Below are positions 44,971 through 58,100 of a stretch of DNA of 64,000 nucleotides, one piece after another (the first letter of the stretch is position 1; each line of letters starts with the position of its first letter). Source of the stretch: Wallemia ichthyophaga EXF-994 (Eukaryota > Basidiomycota > Wallemiomycetes > Wallemiales > Wallemiaceae); contig NW_008806278.1 in NCBI RefSeq assembly GCF_000400465.1, positions 62,001 to 126,000 on the forward strand, written 5' to 3'. A model generated the notes under the pieces. The model did not search any database. It was not told the origin of the DNA and was given only the letters and a program-made list of their open reading frames with translations. The position numbers and the translations under genes were made by a program.

Positions 44971-47900
44971 TCATTCACGTGTCTTGCTTCCGCTAGTTCG
45001 GCTGTGCATACGCTTCAGTGTCGCATCTAGCATCGACGACTTGTTCTTGTACTTGGCCATCACTTTCTGTCGTAGCATCTCGAGTCTGTCTTGAGCTGGT
45101 GATGCCTCTTCCGAGGATGAGGACTCAGACGCGAAAGAAGATGTTGAGGATGATGAGGTGGAAGATTTAGTCTGCACGCTGTCAGATGATAGGTCAATTG
45201 GTCCGCTGATATGGCGATTTTGAGAGTGAAAGCTTCGTCCATTACTGCTCGAGGGATTGATATTGGGTTTGCGACTGTGATCTTGCCCATTTGACTTTAC
45301 AGTCTTTCGAAAATTCTCTCCTTTTTTCAACATCCCCTGTTTTTGCTCCATTTCTCCTTTCTTTTTCCTTTCTTCAACCTCTTTTTCCATCCTCCTTAAA
45401 TTTGTATGCTCTTGCGTCTTATCTGTCTTATTATCACTGGGTAGCGCAATATATCTCTGTTTCCCCTTTTCGCGTATTTTACTATTCTTTTCACCATTTT
45501 TTTTATCTTTACGCTCTACACGAGCTACATAAGAATCTGCCTTGGTGTACGTACTTGTTTCCATCCATTGTGCAACCTTTAAGATAGGGTCAGCCCGAGC
45601 GCCGTGTCCCGTCAAATCGCTCAATGTGCTTTTGCGACGTGTAATACCAGCATTAGGGTGGGCTTGTTTGGGTTGTAAATTACTTTTAGACGATAAAGGT
45701 TGAGGAGCAGATTTCGAGAGCGGGTTTTGAGAGCTTTCTTCCTGTTCTTTGAGTAGTTGTATTTGGGGTATAGATTTAGAAGGCTTTGGTGCTGCTGATT
45801 CGTTAGTCACTTCACTCGATTTGTGAATGAGGGCGTTGTTGCTGAGAGGTGGTGATTGTTGCCTAGCCGCGGAAGTTTTAGCTATATTACTTTCATCGTC
45901 TTCCGACGTTTCATCGAAATCAATCACATGCGATAATCTACGTTGACTTTTACGTGGCATGCTTAACTGATTCAAAGGAGTAGCTTCCATCAACGTACTC
46001 TTGCGCTTCGACAGTGTTGATCTATTAGATAATTTTTCGAGTGCTTTAGATGTAGGCTGTGGCTGCGACGTTGATAATTGTCTTGGTAAAGAGCGCCTTG
46101 TTTTGGGACTACGCAGAGGTGGATTTTTATCACGAATATTCGAGAAAGAAGATAAAGGCTTGCGCTGTTCCTGCAGATTTTCCGGTGGCGCCGATGAGAC
46201 AAGGTCTTGTGTTGGCTTTCTCTCATATCCAAGTTTTTCTTGTCGCTTTGGATGATTCAATGAGTCGAAATCACTACTTTCACGGGAGAAAAACTTCGTA
46301 TCTGCCTGATTTAGTTGCTCGACGTGTTTCAGCTGTGCTTCGTGCTCCGAGTGATCGTTCTCACTTTGACTAGGACTGGACATAGGCACTAATTTCGTGC
46401 GCTTCTTTTTTTGTAAATGTTGACTGGCCGGTTTGACAGATTTGGGCTTGTGTTTGATTAAAGCAACGAGATCATCACTTAGGTTCGTCATAACGGCGTC
46501 ACTCTCGCTGTTACTCTCATTGCCCTTTCTGACCCTGCTTGTAGTCACCCGCTCGCTCCCTTCCGAAGATTCGGGTGACTGGTGATAGTACTCACTGGAG
46601 TCTTCCTGAGGAGCTGGAAGCGACTCTTTAACTTCTAAATCTTTAGTTTCAGTACCACTGATCAGTGTTTCTTCTTCTTGACTACTACTAACACCCATAT
46701 CACCCTCATCATCACCCTCTCTCCTTTGCCTCCAGTCGCGCTTGACGACGAATGGAGAGCCAAATCCAAAGAGTTTGTTTTGCGCCTGAAATCGGAAAGT
46801 GGAACCAATCGGTTGGTTCGGACCGAGTGCAATCTTTGCCTTTTGTTGATTTGTTTGTGGAGTCTGTATTTGGTTGAAGCGATTTGTTGACATTAATTTG
46901 CGATGCGATTGCAGTCTTTCATCAGGATAAGGTGTAAAGTCAATCACCGTCGAATTAATCTTCTTTGGCGTTTTGTATGTCGTAGTCTGCACGAAGTTCA
47001 CCTTCAATTCCTCAAATTTTGTCTCAGCAATGTGCTTCTTGTCTCTTAATGTCGCATAATCATACCCATCCACTGATATGAAATTATCCACCGCTTTGCG
47101 CAAAATACAGAGCTGGACTGGGAGTAAGTTATTTTCTCCAAGTACGTCAATCAGGATACGGGCACTAGAGTAAGACTTTCCGAGTAATAGGTCAAGGTTG
47201 AACATGTCAAGCGCTTCAGATAAAGAACGATTCAGGAAGGGAATACGCGAAATCTGATTGATGTACGTAACGAGAATCTCAGATAGGAAATGGTTGCTAT
47301 GGAATATTGTAAGAGCTGCCGAGCATAGATTCAAGCCTATGTAAAACCACTCGCGATATGACGGCTCTTTGATAATAAGATCGGCTGTCTCGACAGCTAG
47401 TGATAGTAACACGCTCTGTGCACTTGGCATTGAATTGTTCAAAGCAATTTCAAAGAGAGATTTTGGTATTTCAATGTCGAGCCACTTTCGCAGTTTTAAA
47501 GGTGGTATGGGTGACTGATAGCATGATTCGAAGATGGACTGTATCAGAGGAGATGTGTCCTGGATTTCTGAAGTATGGCTCTTGAAGCTACGTATGCTTT
47601 CGACTGCCCGGCAAGTTGCCAGTGCTGGCTCGTATGCGGGAATTAGTTTGATAAGCGAGCGATTAACTTGGGCACCGCCGTTGAATTTATCACACATGTT
47701 GCTGATGTAGTCAGGAGGTGGTAGCGTGGGACTTGAGAAAGCGGATAAAAGAGACTGATGGACTATGTCTTGAAATTCAAGACTGTGTGCGCGAGTTGTG
47801 GGCAGCAATGACGACACAGTTGCGTGATGATTGGAGAGAATATCACTCAAGAATAGCAAAGACAGAGCATGAGAAGGCACTAGCAGACTTGAATATGTTA

Positions 47901-48541
47901 TCTTAATTTCACGCGCGATAACAACACTCACGTTCTCAGATGGGCAGGTACGCAGCTGTAAACATAGTCAACTACCTCCATTTTGCGTGCTTCTAATTCG
48001 ATCTTGCCAAGATTACTTTGGTCACCATACTCAACGTAGCTAAGATCATAATTGATTATCGAATAGCCGACTACTTTGGCGGAGAGTTGGGTGAGTGAAG
48101 GGAAAGCATTAGTTGGCTTATTGAGCTCGAGAATGTTCACAAAAGCCATTCTGAGCGCCTGGATGTGATCCATGAGCTCTGCGAATTGATTTATCAGAAA
48201 AACGCGTGTGTTTGTCCCGATCACGACTCACGGCGGAGATTGATACCGTCGAGAGAGCCGCTTCTAGCATTGAAGAGTTTGTCAGTGGCAGCGATGTTAG
48301 GCAGAATTTTGAGACTTTTCCAATTGTTGTCGCGCTGCTTGGAAGAGTAGCTGAATCTGCTGCCATCTCTACGTGGCTCCTCGGCGCCGTTGTTGCGCTT
48401 ACTGACTAAATCCTCTAATAATTTTAGCTTTGATTTTAAATTCCTAAGCAATCTATGAATTCTTCTAAGTTGGCTGTCTTCGTCAGTCATTGAAGACTTG
48501 AGAGATACGCGCGCGCCTGGTTTCTGGCTCTTGACTTTCAT
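44971..48541 (-). CDS. Large Ser/Lys-rich disordered protein, probably nuclear, unrecognised
   Basis: Exons 48232-48541, 47932-48178 and 44971-47887, with introns of 53 and 44 bp (the second with an AAG acceptor); 1157 aa. The first 330 residues or so look folded and helical: RRIHRLLRNLKSKLKLLEDL, then LMDHIQALRMAFVNILELN across splice 1, and YSCVPAHLRTLLVPSHALSLL across splice 2. Residues from about 400 on are rich in Ser, Glu, Lys and Gln with many basic patches and SP/TP sites. A charged helix (RRMEKEVEERKKKGEMEQ) lies near 1010, and poly-Ser comes near the end. This layout suits a chromatin, kinetochore or nuclear scaffold protein; no domain was recognised. An internal ATG at 48490 is an alternative start. 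Confidence 0.72.
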
Positions 48542-48547
48542 CACTGA

Positions 48548-51071
48548 ATGAGCACGCTGAACAACAGCACATCAGTGACAATAGCATCAGCGTTCAATTT
48601 GGCTATGGAGCAAAGACAGCAGCAGAATCAGAACCAGTACAGAAGACACACGAGATCGCGTTCTAAGTCTGTCATTTCCGAGGACTCGCAGCCATCCGTC
48701 AAAGAGAGCCATTTAATTCTGTCTACCCAGAACAGGCAGCCCTCCGAATCCGATCTCAGCGACAGCTACGACTATCAGCCCGAAGACCAGATCGTCAGAG
48801 ATCTCGAGCAGCGCGATCAGCAGCGCAAGAAGAAAGGTCAGTGGTTGGCTGATAAACTTCCCCAATACTCGCCCTCTGATAATTCAATCACCCCGAGCTC
48901 GAATAAGGAAAACGCTCAGACCCCTTTAGGCTCGAACAACTCCCAATCAAAGTCGTTTCAGGGGCCAGATAGTGTTTTGGGTAAGAGGGTTAGAAGGCGT
49001 TCGCGCCATTTGGATAATGATCAAGACCAAGACGACGAGGAAGAAGACTTCTACCAACCTCGTGAAGAAGACAGCGGCGACGATCACATTCTCTCAGACG
49101 AAGGCAAAGACAGATCCAAGAAATGGCCCAAGTCTCGTCTGCAATTTAAAACCGTCGTCGATGGCAAATCAAACAAAAGAAAAAAGTCGAGGAAGTCTAG
49201 AGGCTCAAATGCTTCAGATGTCGCGAGCGAAATATCTCTAGACTATAGAGAATCGAGCGCTTCGAATGACCATAAACCTTCCGAATCGCTAGACGATCAA
49301 TCTGTTTCTGTGCAGGATGATTACAGTGTAGATATTCTCCCACCAGACGACAATTTTAGCGCCCCTCCTCCTCCTCCTCCGCCAGCGCCAAAACCAACTC
49401 AGCTTCCGAAATCTTTAAAAGCGACTGAACCTCTTCGTGCCCCTGCGATGCCGCCTCCTCCACTACCAAAAGCTGCTTCACCAAAGAAGCAGCCTACTCG
49501 CAGACTAGCCTCACCTCCAAAATCTAATATACCACCACATACACCGAAGAAATCACTGCTACAAATTCTCGCGCTTACAGCTTACGTCCCTGTAGTAGCT
49601 GCTAAAATATTCGCCAAAAACATAACCAACCACAAGAAATCGGTCGGTGTACTGCTCCTAGCAGCTGCATTGATTGTGGTGTCTAGATCTAGCGATGCTT
49701 CTATATCCAACTACATACCCAGTGTCAATCTAGGCGGCTCTTCGGAACCAATCGACGTCTCAGTCAAAGACTTCCAGAAGCTGTCGAGAGGTACCCAGAA
49801 CCTGCAGCATATGATTGAGACCTTGAACAAAGATATGCAGCAGGTGAAGACGCGCGTCAAATATGGCGAGGATGCCCATGTGCAGATGCAATCGATACAA
49901 AACAAACTTGACGACATCACCAATACCCAATTAACTGAGTTGCAAGTCAGCAGGATCGTTGAGAAGCTCCTGCCTCACAGATTGCTTGTGAGAAAGTCAC
50001 CAACAGGGGAAGCAATAATCGACGATGCATTTTGGAAGGCTCTAAGGAGCGTGTTTGAAACCCAAAACACCATCTCGAATCCGAACTGGGATGAGTTCAT
50101 CCGTGAAAACTCCGATAAGCTCAAACAATGGTTATATAGCGAAGGTGGCGTGGATGAGCAGGTAGTGAATAAATTAGAGTTTATGAATTTAGTGGATGAA
50201 CGTGTCAGATCTTTTGTTAGCAACGCGTCATCCAAGAAGAGCGGTTTGAATTCATGGTTCAGGGGTGGAGGATCGATGCCATCTTCCGAAGAGCTGCAAA
50301 ACACGGTCAGCGATATTGTCGAATCCTCCTTGCGGCGCTACAGTGCAGATACCATTGGTAAAACTGATTATGCACTCTTTACAGCTGGTGCCAGAGTGAT
50401 ACCGTCTCAAACATCACCAACGTACTCAATTACGCCTGTGAGCTTTGTGAGGAAAGTGTTGGGTAAGATGCTCGGCAGTGGTACCAGAGCGTATGGTCGT
50501 CCACCTGTCACTGCTCTTCATCCAGACACCAATGTTGGAATGTGCTGGTCGTTCCATGGCTCAGCTGGAGCGATAGGTGTCAAGCTGGCAAGACCGGCTG
50601 TACCCATTTCTGGATACACAATTGACCACGCGTCTCCTTTGCTCGTTCAAGATCGCTCGTCGGCGCCACAAACAGTCGAATTGTGGGGAATATCCGATGA
50701 CCAGAATCAGATTGAGAAAATCAAGGAAATCAACGAAGAGGTTATCGAGGAAATCAGTCGGGAGTATTCTGTTAATGAAGCTGCACCAGCTGGAAACTCA
50801 GCTTTGCTTGCTGTCGACACGTACGACCTCAACAAACATCACATACAAACGTTCGAAGTTAGAAATATTGTCAAAGAAATGGACTTCCGCGCTGATGCTG
50901 TTGTTTTGAGAGTTAATGATAATCACGGTAATAAGCATCATACGTGTTTATGTGAGTGTGGTTTCTCTTCAGTAGTATCAGCGTTAATAAACTCTCGCAG
51001 ATCGCTTAAGAGTTCATTCTACTGATGACGGAAGAAGTGTATTAGACGATGATAACATCGATCAGTCGTAA
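48548..51071 (+). CDS. SAD1: SUN-domain nuclear envelope protein (Sad1-like)
   Basis: Exons 48548-50951 and 51001-51071; 49-bp phase-1 intron; 824 aa. SUN proteins span the inner nuclear membrane and bind KASH partners in the lumen to tether nucleus, spindle pole and telomeres. The first 350 residues are nucleoplasmic and disordered, with acidic clusters and a poly-Pro stretch near residue 272. One membrane helix (GVLLLAAALIVVS) lies near 363-378. Coiled coils follow (LQHMIETLNKDMQQVKTRV). The C-terminal SUN domain shows YALFTAGARVIPSQTSPTY, CWSFHGSAGAIGVKLARP, YTIDHASP and TVELWGI. The second exon supplies LYRLRVHSTDDG, the usual end of the domain. An internal ATG at 48605 is an alternative start. 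Confidence 0.92.
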
Positions 51072-51254
51072 CGCCACGATTGATACCAGGTACTCAATAC
51101 GGGTAGTTATGCACAAAACAAATGTACAAATGTGGGTGTTCTTTTTGCTCTTAGCTAAGTTGACGTCTTGAATAGACCAAGATAGATGTGTTAAATATTC
51201 GGCGTGGCACTTTCTCAAGTAATCTGTAAATGAATTGTTGATACATGGTTATGT

Positions 51255-53335
51255 CTATAATAATTGCGATGGTGTGAACACACTCAAGGCCATTTGTGAT
51301 TCTTGGCCATCTTTGTCGACTATCGCATCGACCGGTACATATGTCACATTAGTGGAAACGGCTGTTTGGACTTTATCATGGTGTTAACGAGTTTCTCCAA
51401 GCAATCGCATACTCACCTTTGTCGAAAGTTATGGCTGATGAATAATATAACGTGCAAGCAAGAGCTCTTTCGAGTGTCCCTTTCGAGTACCCCTCATCAA
51501 AGAACTCAAACGATTGCAGTCCATCGTGGGATTGTGCAAGGTGCTTACGAACGATACCCTCGTCTTTGTAAAAGACATCTAAGGTTTCCTCTTTTCTTGC
51601 ACTCTCATCATCGCTATCGTAATCGGTTTGCAGTTGACGATCATTGTACACAAATTGCCATTCGACAGCCGCATCTTTTGGTAATTGAGAGACCGCAACA
51701 TAAATTTGAGCAGGCTCGTGTGTTTCTATACTCAAAAAATCTTCTGAACGCTCCGATGTTGCAACGACAGCTTGGCGTAAAACGCGGCGGCAGATGTTGA
51801 TATAATCCTTTGAAGAGACATAGCAGATGACGCTCTCGGGACGCATAAGCAGTTCGCCATGAGGTATATAAGATGGCGCTTGTCCCTCTGCCACTTTTCT
51901 TGCATGCTGCAAGGAAAGTATTGCCTGTTGGACAACGCCCCCCTCTACCAAAGACAACGTTGACGGCTTGAGTGCTATTTGACCAGAAATGAAATGTCGG
52001 TTGTTGATCGATAAGCACTGGCTGTATGGTCCTATGTTTGCAGGTGCCCAGTATGATAGCCCACGTACATGGAGTGCACTTCTTGACTGGTCAGTGCTAG
52101 CCAGTATCGACATGCTGACTTTGTAGCCATCGCCTAGTGCGGTAGCCACACAAGCTCGCGCTGGTGGTCCACTACGTGTAAAGTATGCAGCGTAGGTTTT
52201 GTTTAGACTTTCAAAATCATTCATGTCGGCTATGTAAACGGATATGAAGATGACGTGCTTATCAAGTTGTAGGTTTTTAGATTGCAGATGTACGCTTGCT
52301 TGTTGCAAGATATCTCTCGTTTGCTCTGCAGTTCCAGCTGTGCTATTGGTTGGATAGAGGTTGGATAAGCTATACCACTTAGATGTCTCCTTCATTGTAG
52401 CCCTTGGTTGGACTTCTTGATCTCTTTGCCGCCGAGAATCTACAACAGGACTGCTTGTAGAAGCGTTGAGATTGCTAAGTTGTATTTCTTGTGATATATC
52501 ATCATACAACTCAGGCTGGACAAGTATTTGAAGGTCATTGCCTTCTTTTGGCTCAAGATGAGCTTTCTTGATACGCAAATATGCTACAGGTGCCGTAGGA
52601 GAAGGATCGTGATAGACAATCTCGGTCTCGTCTCTTTGCCATGTCAAGTTACCATCGTCGCCGGGAAAAGCAAACTCACAGGACGATCCTCTGCTTGTAC
52701 AAGGGGCTGTCTAGCGTGACAGTCTCAAACTCGCCACCCTCGCCGCAGACATGGGCACCGTATAGATTATGCAGCTTGTCGAGTGTTGGTCTGAGCTGTG
52801 CCAATGATTTACCCAGATGACGGTCTGGATCGAGACCAGCGCCGGCAACCTTAATTATAATCGAGGTCTGCTGAGCTGCTACCATTTCATCCAGCAGCTT
52901 ATCTTGCGGTCTCCTCCAAAGATAAGCCAGGACAGTCAAACCAAGTCTACTGCAGACGTGCTCGACGCGCACACGCTGGTAATTAGACAGAATAGCGCCA
53001 ACGCTCACACCCTGCAAATCTGCGTACTTTTCCTTGACTGATTTGAGGAGCTTGTAGAGATCTTCAGTTTCGTCATTTAGAGTCTCTTCGTAGCTGCTGG
53101 ACTGGTTGATCGGAGTGCCCTTAATAACACCCTCAAAGAGCTCTACGCCGAGAGACTGCGCTATAAGCGGCAGAATAGACAATCCAACTGTTTGGAACAT
53201 GTAGCTGTCCATCTCCTCATACGCGTCGCCATTCTTCAAGTTTGCGACTGCGACGAGATGATGGCTGTTCTGCTGACAGTGCAGGAGATTAAAAATTGAG
53301 TCCTTACCACCTGAAATAAGCCCGACGTATTTCAT
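51255..53335 (-). CDS. DPH6: Diphthine-ammonia ligase DPH6 with two C-terminal RidA-like domains
   Basis: Exons 52680-53335, 51417-52633 and 51255-51361, with introns of 46 bp (AAG acceptor) and 55 bp; 659 aa. It catalyses the last step of diphthamide synthesis on eEF2 using ATP and ammonium. The N-terminal adenine-nucleotide hydrolase-like domain has the P-loop-like SGGKDS (GLISGGKDSIFNLLHC) and GEGGEFETVTLDSPLYK. Two YjgF/RidA-like repeats follow, about residues 320-430 and 445-600, for example LSYWAPANIGPYSQCL. The third exon, easily missed, restores the frame to an AVSTNVTYVPVDAI strand and ends at 51255. The start codon is 15 bp from that of the divergent desaturase. Confidence 0.93.
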
Positions 53336-53350
53336 TCTCTGATCGACGCA

Positions 53351-55090
53351 ATGAGAACGTTTACTCGAAAAGCAATCGCACAGCATATTTTACAAGGTCA
53401 AATTCTGGTGATATTCGATAACAAGGTGCTGCGTTTGAACAGCTGGCTCGATACACACCCCGGCGGTGATCTCGCCATCCTCCACTTTGTCGGCAGGGAC
53501 GCTACCGATGAAATCTCAGCTTATCATGATGACAATACGATAAATACCCTTCTGCCGAGATTTATTGTGGGTGAAGTGGATAAAAGGGATACTGAGCCAT
53601 TTTACCCGCTCACTCCGCCAGTTCAGCTTGGCTGGAGATGCGATAAAGTCGAAGGCGATACCACGCAGGCTTTCGATAAATTTAAGCATGCTGAAGTGGA
53701 CAACGACCGCGTCGCAGTTACGCCCAGCCTCCCAAAATCTAAGTTTGCTTCTATTCCGCTCACAGTCCAAGAGCTGGAGCCACCAAGACCGTCAGACCCT
53801 AATCTGGATGCCCGGAGGCAGCACGAGATCTCTCGGCGCTACCACAAGCTCCACGATCAAGTCAAACGTCGCGGCTTATACACAATACAGCCCGACGCTT
53901 ATCTGTACGAGTGCATACGATATGCCTCTCTCTTGGTGATCTTTGCATGGCTGTACTTCAAGATGGACTGCAAGGTCCTATCAGCGATACCCTTAGGAGT
54001 CTTCTGGCACCAGATCACGTTTGTTGTCCATGATGCCGGTCATTGCGAGATATGGGGATCACAGAAAACGGACAAAACTCTGGCGTGCTTTATAGCTTCG
54101 TATATTGGAGGACTGAGCGCGAATTGGTGGTGTGATGTGAGTATTTTGAACCTTATCGGGATTTAATTAACTTAGATAATCAGAATCACGACATTCATCA
54201 CAGTGAGTTGAGTTGGATTGGTGGCTGACATGCTCACAAACAATCGCAGTCGTTACGAACCATCCCGAACACGACCCTGATATTCAGCACATACCATTCT
54301 TTGCTATCTCAACCAAGTTTTTCAACTCAATGTGGAGCACGTACTACAGGCGAGTGATGGAGTTTGATGCATTCGCCAAGCTGGTTTTACCAATTCAGTG
54401 GGTTACAATATCCTATTGATTCTCCTCTAACAACAGCTCAGACACAACCTATACTATATTGTCATGTCAGTAGCACGCTTCAATCTTTTTGCCTTGTCGT
54501 ACGCCTACCTTCTAACCAAGTCTCGAAACGACTGGTATAGAAATTTCGAGATCGTTGGCGTCAGTGTGTTCTGGACTTGGTATGGAGGTCTCATCAGTCA
54601 CATACCCTCACATTGGGGAAAAATTGGCTTCTTGTTATTGAGCAATATTGCTGCATCACCGGTACACGTCCAGGTGAGTATCTACTTTCAATCTCGATCC
54701 AGCTAAAACTCGCTACAGATTGTGTTGTCACACTTCGCGAGATCGACGGATGACCTCGGATTGACAGAATCGTTCCCACATAGACAATTGCGTACTACAA
54801 TGGACGTTGCGTGTCCTTGGTATCTGGACTTTTTGCATGGAGGACTACACATGCAAGTCTCACACCATCTTTTCCCCCGCATACCGCGCCACAACCTCCG
54901 TGCAGCGCGCGATATGGTAGCGAAGTTTGCGTCTGAAAATGATTTAGAGTACGCAGAGTATGGATTTGTTGCCGGCAATGGACAGGTGCTTGATGTACTT
55001 CGAAATGTCGGCGAACAAGTAAAATTCATGTCTAAAGTGGCAGCGAGCGAGGCGTCACGAAAAGAACACCACACTTCAATTGTACAGTAA
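53351..55090 (+). CDS. Cytochrome-b5-fused front-end desaturase, probably sphingolipid delta-8
   Basis: Five exons: 53351-54136, 54184-54202 (19 nt), 54250-54397, 54442-54673 and 54719-55090, with introns of 44-47 bp; 518 aa. The N-terminal cytochrome b5 domain has the haem motif HPGGD at residue 36. The desaturase part has the three iron-binding boxes: HDAGH near 227, NHDIHH rebuilt by the first two splices, and QVSHH near 455, with Gln in the third box typical of front-end desaturases. IVTNHPEHDPDIQH and PIQHNLYYIVM match fungal delta-8 sphingolipid desaturases, which insert the 8,9 double bond of glucosylceramide long-chain bases. A delta-6/5 fatty-acid role is the alternative. ER membrane enzyme. 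Confidence 0.9.
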
Positions 55091-55181
55091 TTTAGATTAA
55101 TTTAGACGGATTTTAAGATATAATTCGCGTTATCCTCCTTGGACATTGACTTTGAGCGCGTCTACACGCAGATAAGAGATA

Positions 55182-58100
55182 ATGCCACCAAAAACGCCAT
55201 CGAGCTCGCAGTCTATGAAGCAGGGCAGCCTGTTCTCCGCTGGGTTCTTTAAGAAGACTCCCACTTCCTCTGCGCCGCCATCTTCATCGCCAATGCATCC
55301 ACCGTCCTCAACAAAGAGAGATGCCATCAAACCAAGTGGGTCTTTCGTGGTAGTGCAGCGATCTCACTGACGCAACAAGACACAGGTAACTCCTCCCCTC
55401 TTGCGCCTCAGTCAGCCGTTCAACACAAGAAAGCAAAAGCAGCTCCAATGTCCCCTTTGAACGAGAGCGCGCATTTAAATAGTGATGAAGATGAGGAGAA
55501 CCAGCAGCCAAAGCGTGCAATAAAGAAGCGTAAGCCGATGGTGATCTCATCTGAAGAAGACGAGCCAGAACAGCCCAAACAAAGGCTCAAGAAGAGAAAG
55601 GAAAGCAACGACGACGATTTCATTGATGATGGCCCTATCGAAATGGATGAGGATGTCGACACCACGCGTAATAACCTGGGTGTTGAAGACTCTGACGACT
55701 TGATCGAGGAGCTGGACTTAGACGCTTTCGAGAAGGCAAAGCCAGCCGCAAAGCAAGCTGCAAAGAAACCGCTAGCTACTACATCCAAGCCTGTCACAGA
55801 GACACCTAAACGTCAAAGTTCTGGTGAAAACAAATCACTCCTGACGAAAGCTGAACGTCAAGCACAACAGACTAAGGCTGCAAAGAAGGATTCAGACTCT
55901 CCATTCATGTTCTTACACCCTCCACGCGACAAATACCAAAACCCAATTGGCCATCCAGACTACGATCCTCACACTCTTTACATCCCGCCAAAATTCTGGA
56001 GCGAGTTTTCTCCATTTGAAAAGCAGTTTTGGGAAATCAAGTCTGACCACTTTGACACAATCCTCTTCTTCCAGAAAGGCAAGTTCTACGAGCTCTACGA
56101 GAACGATGCGATCATTGGACACCGCGAATTCGATCTCAAGCTGACTGAACGCGTGAGAATGTGCATGGTCGGTGTACCGGAGATGTCGTTTGATTTATTC
56201 GCGGCCAAGTTCCTAGCACTAGGTTATAAAGTTGGAAAGGTAGAGCAACGCGAGACTGCAATTGGCATGGATATGCGCAACAAGGCAGATAAAAAGCCAG
56301 CAGGAGCGGCAGCAAAGGGATCTAAATCTGATGATAAGCTTGTGCGTCGTGAATTACGCTCTGTGTTGACAAATGGTACTCTTGTGGATCCGAAAATGCT
56401 TGCAGACGAAGCAGCTTCACATTGTGTATCAATCAAAGAGAATAGTAACAGTCTGGCAAGTAACGTACCTTCCTTTGGACTATGCATTCTTGACGCTAGT
56501 ACTGGTGAATTCAACCTCGCTACTTTCGAAGATGACAAGTCGAGATCAAAATTAGAGACCCTGATTAGACAGCTGCGTCCCAAGGAAATTGTTCATGAGA
56601 AAGGTAATCTGGATCAGCTCACTTTGCGTGTACTGAGGAACATTACGTCAATTTCATGCCTATGGACACCCCTCAACACAGGGAAAGAAGGAATGGATGC
56701 AATTGAAACTATAACAGAGCTTAAAACGCTATTCAAAAAGGGTGTCGAGGATATTGAAAGAGTCAAGCTGCCAGATGCAGTGGAAAGTATCGTCGAGAAT
56801 ACCGAAGCCATCGAATCGTTAGGAAACCTGATGTGGTATCTTCGATCACTCAACCTTGATCGTGATTTGCTGTCTCTTGGGAATTTCAACATATATGATG
56901 CCACACGTGAAGGTCAAGCTATGATCTTAGACGGTAGAACGCTGGCACATATAGAAGTTCTCGTCAATAGTGAAGGTAACGAGGACGACACTCTACTTAA
57001 GCTGCTCAACAGATGTGTTACTCCATTTGGTAAACGTCTTTTCAGGATATGGTTGTGTACTCCTCTGCGCTCGTCAAAGGCGATTAACGAGCGTTTAAAC
57101 GCCGTTGACGATATTATATCCAATCCAGGTTTTACATATGAATTTGACAGTAACGTCAAAGGATTACCAGATCTCGAAAGACTACTGTCCAGAATCCATG
57201 CTATGTCAGTGAGACCTAAGCAGTTTATACAAGTGCTAGGTGCATTCAACAAGATTCAACAAGTCTTCGAAAAGCTAGAAGATGAAGCAAAGGAATTCGA
57301 TTCGCAATCTCTCCGAGCAACGCTGAAATCCATACCCGATTTGAGAGATTATATATCAAATATTGAATCCAAGTTCGATTTGACTGAGGGTGAGACGCTG
57401 ATGCCATGCGATGGTGCAGATGAAGCTTACGAGGAGGCGAAGAAGCTAAACGAAGAGCTAGAGGAAGAGCTCGACGAGATACTTAACAAGTACAGACGTG
57501 AATACAAGACGAAGGGCATAAACTACAAAGATGTGGGAACGAAAGAGATATACTCGATTGAGATGCCAAAAAAGACATCGGTGCCTGCCAATTGGACGAA
57601 GATGTCCTCGACGCAGAAGGTAGACAGATACTGGTCACCAGAAGTTCGTCAGCTCGTACAGAAAGTAAAGGAAGCGCGTGAAACACGCACAACTGCTCTG
57701 GACGACTTTGCTAAGAAGCTCTATGTCGCTTTCGATGCTGATTACAAGACATGGATTGCAGCAGTCAAGGCGTGTGCTGAGATTGATTGCATCAACTCGC
57801 TAGCCAAATCTTCAATTAACATGGAAGAGCCCAGATGCAGACCGAATATCATTGAGTCTAATGAAGCTGTATTGGAATTTGAACAGCTCCGCCATCCGTC
57901 TATGGCATTGAGGAGGGACTTCGTGGCAAATGATGTCAGATTGGGTGGTAAGGATGAGGGAACTATGCTGTTGACTGGTCCTAACATGGCGGGTAAATCC
58001 ACTCTTCTTCGTATGACTGCTGCTGCAGTTATTATGGCGCAGATTGGCTGTTACGTGCCTGCTGAAAGCGCCACTATTGCCCCTGTTGATAGAATTGCTA

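Noticed and set aside
44693-45094. 133-aa plus-strand ORF crossing the C12 run
   Set aside because: It depends on an error-prone homopolymer and overlaps the 3' end of the minus-strand disordered protein. The C-terminal half is probably a shadow.
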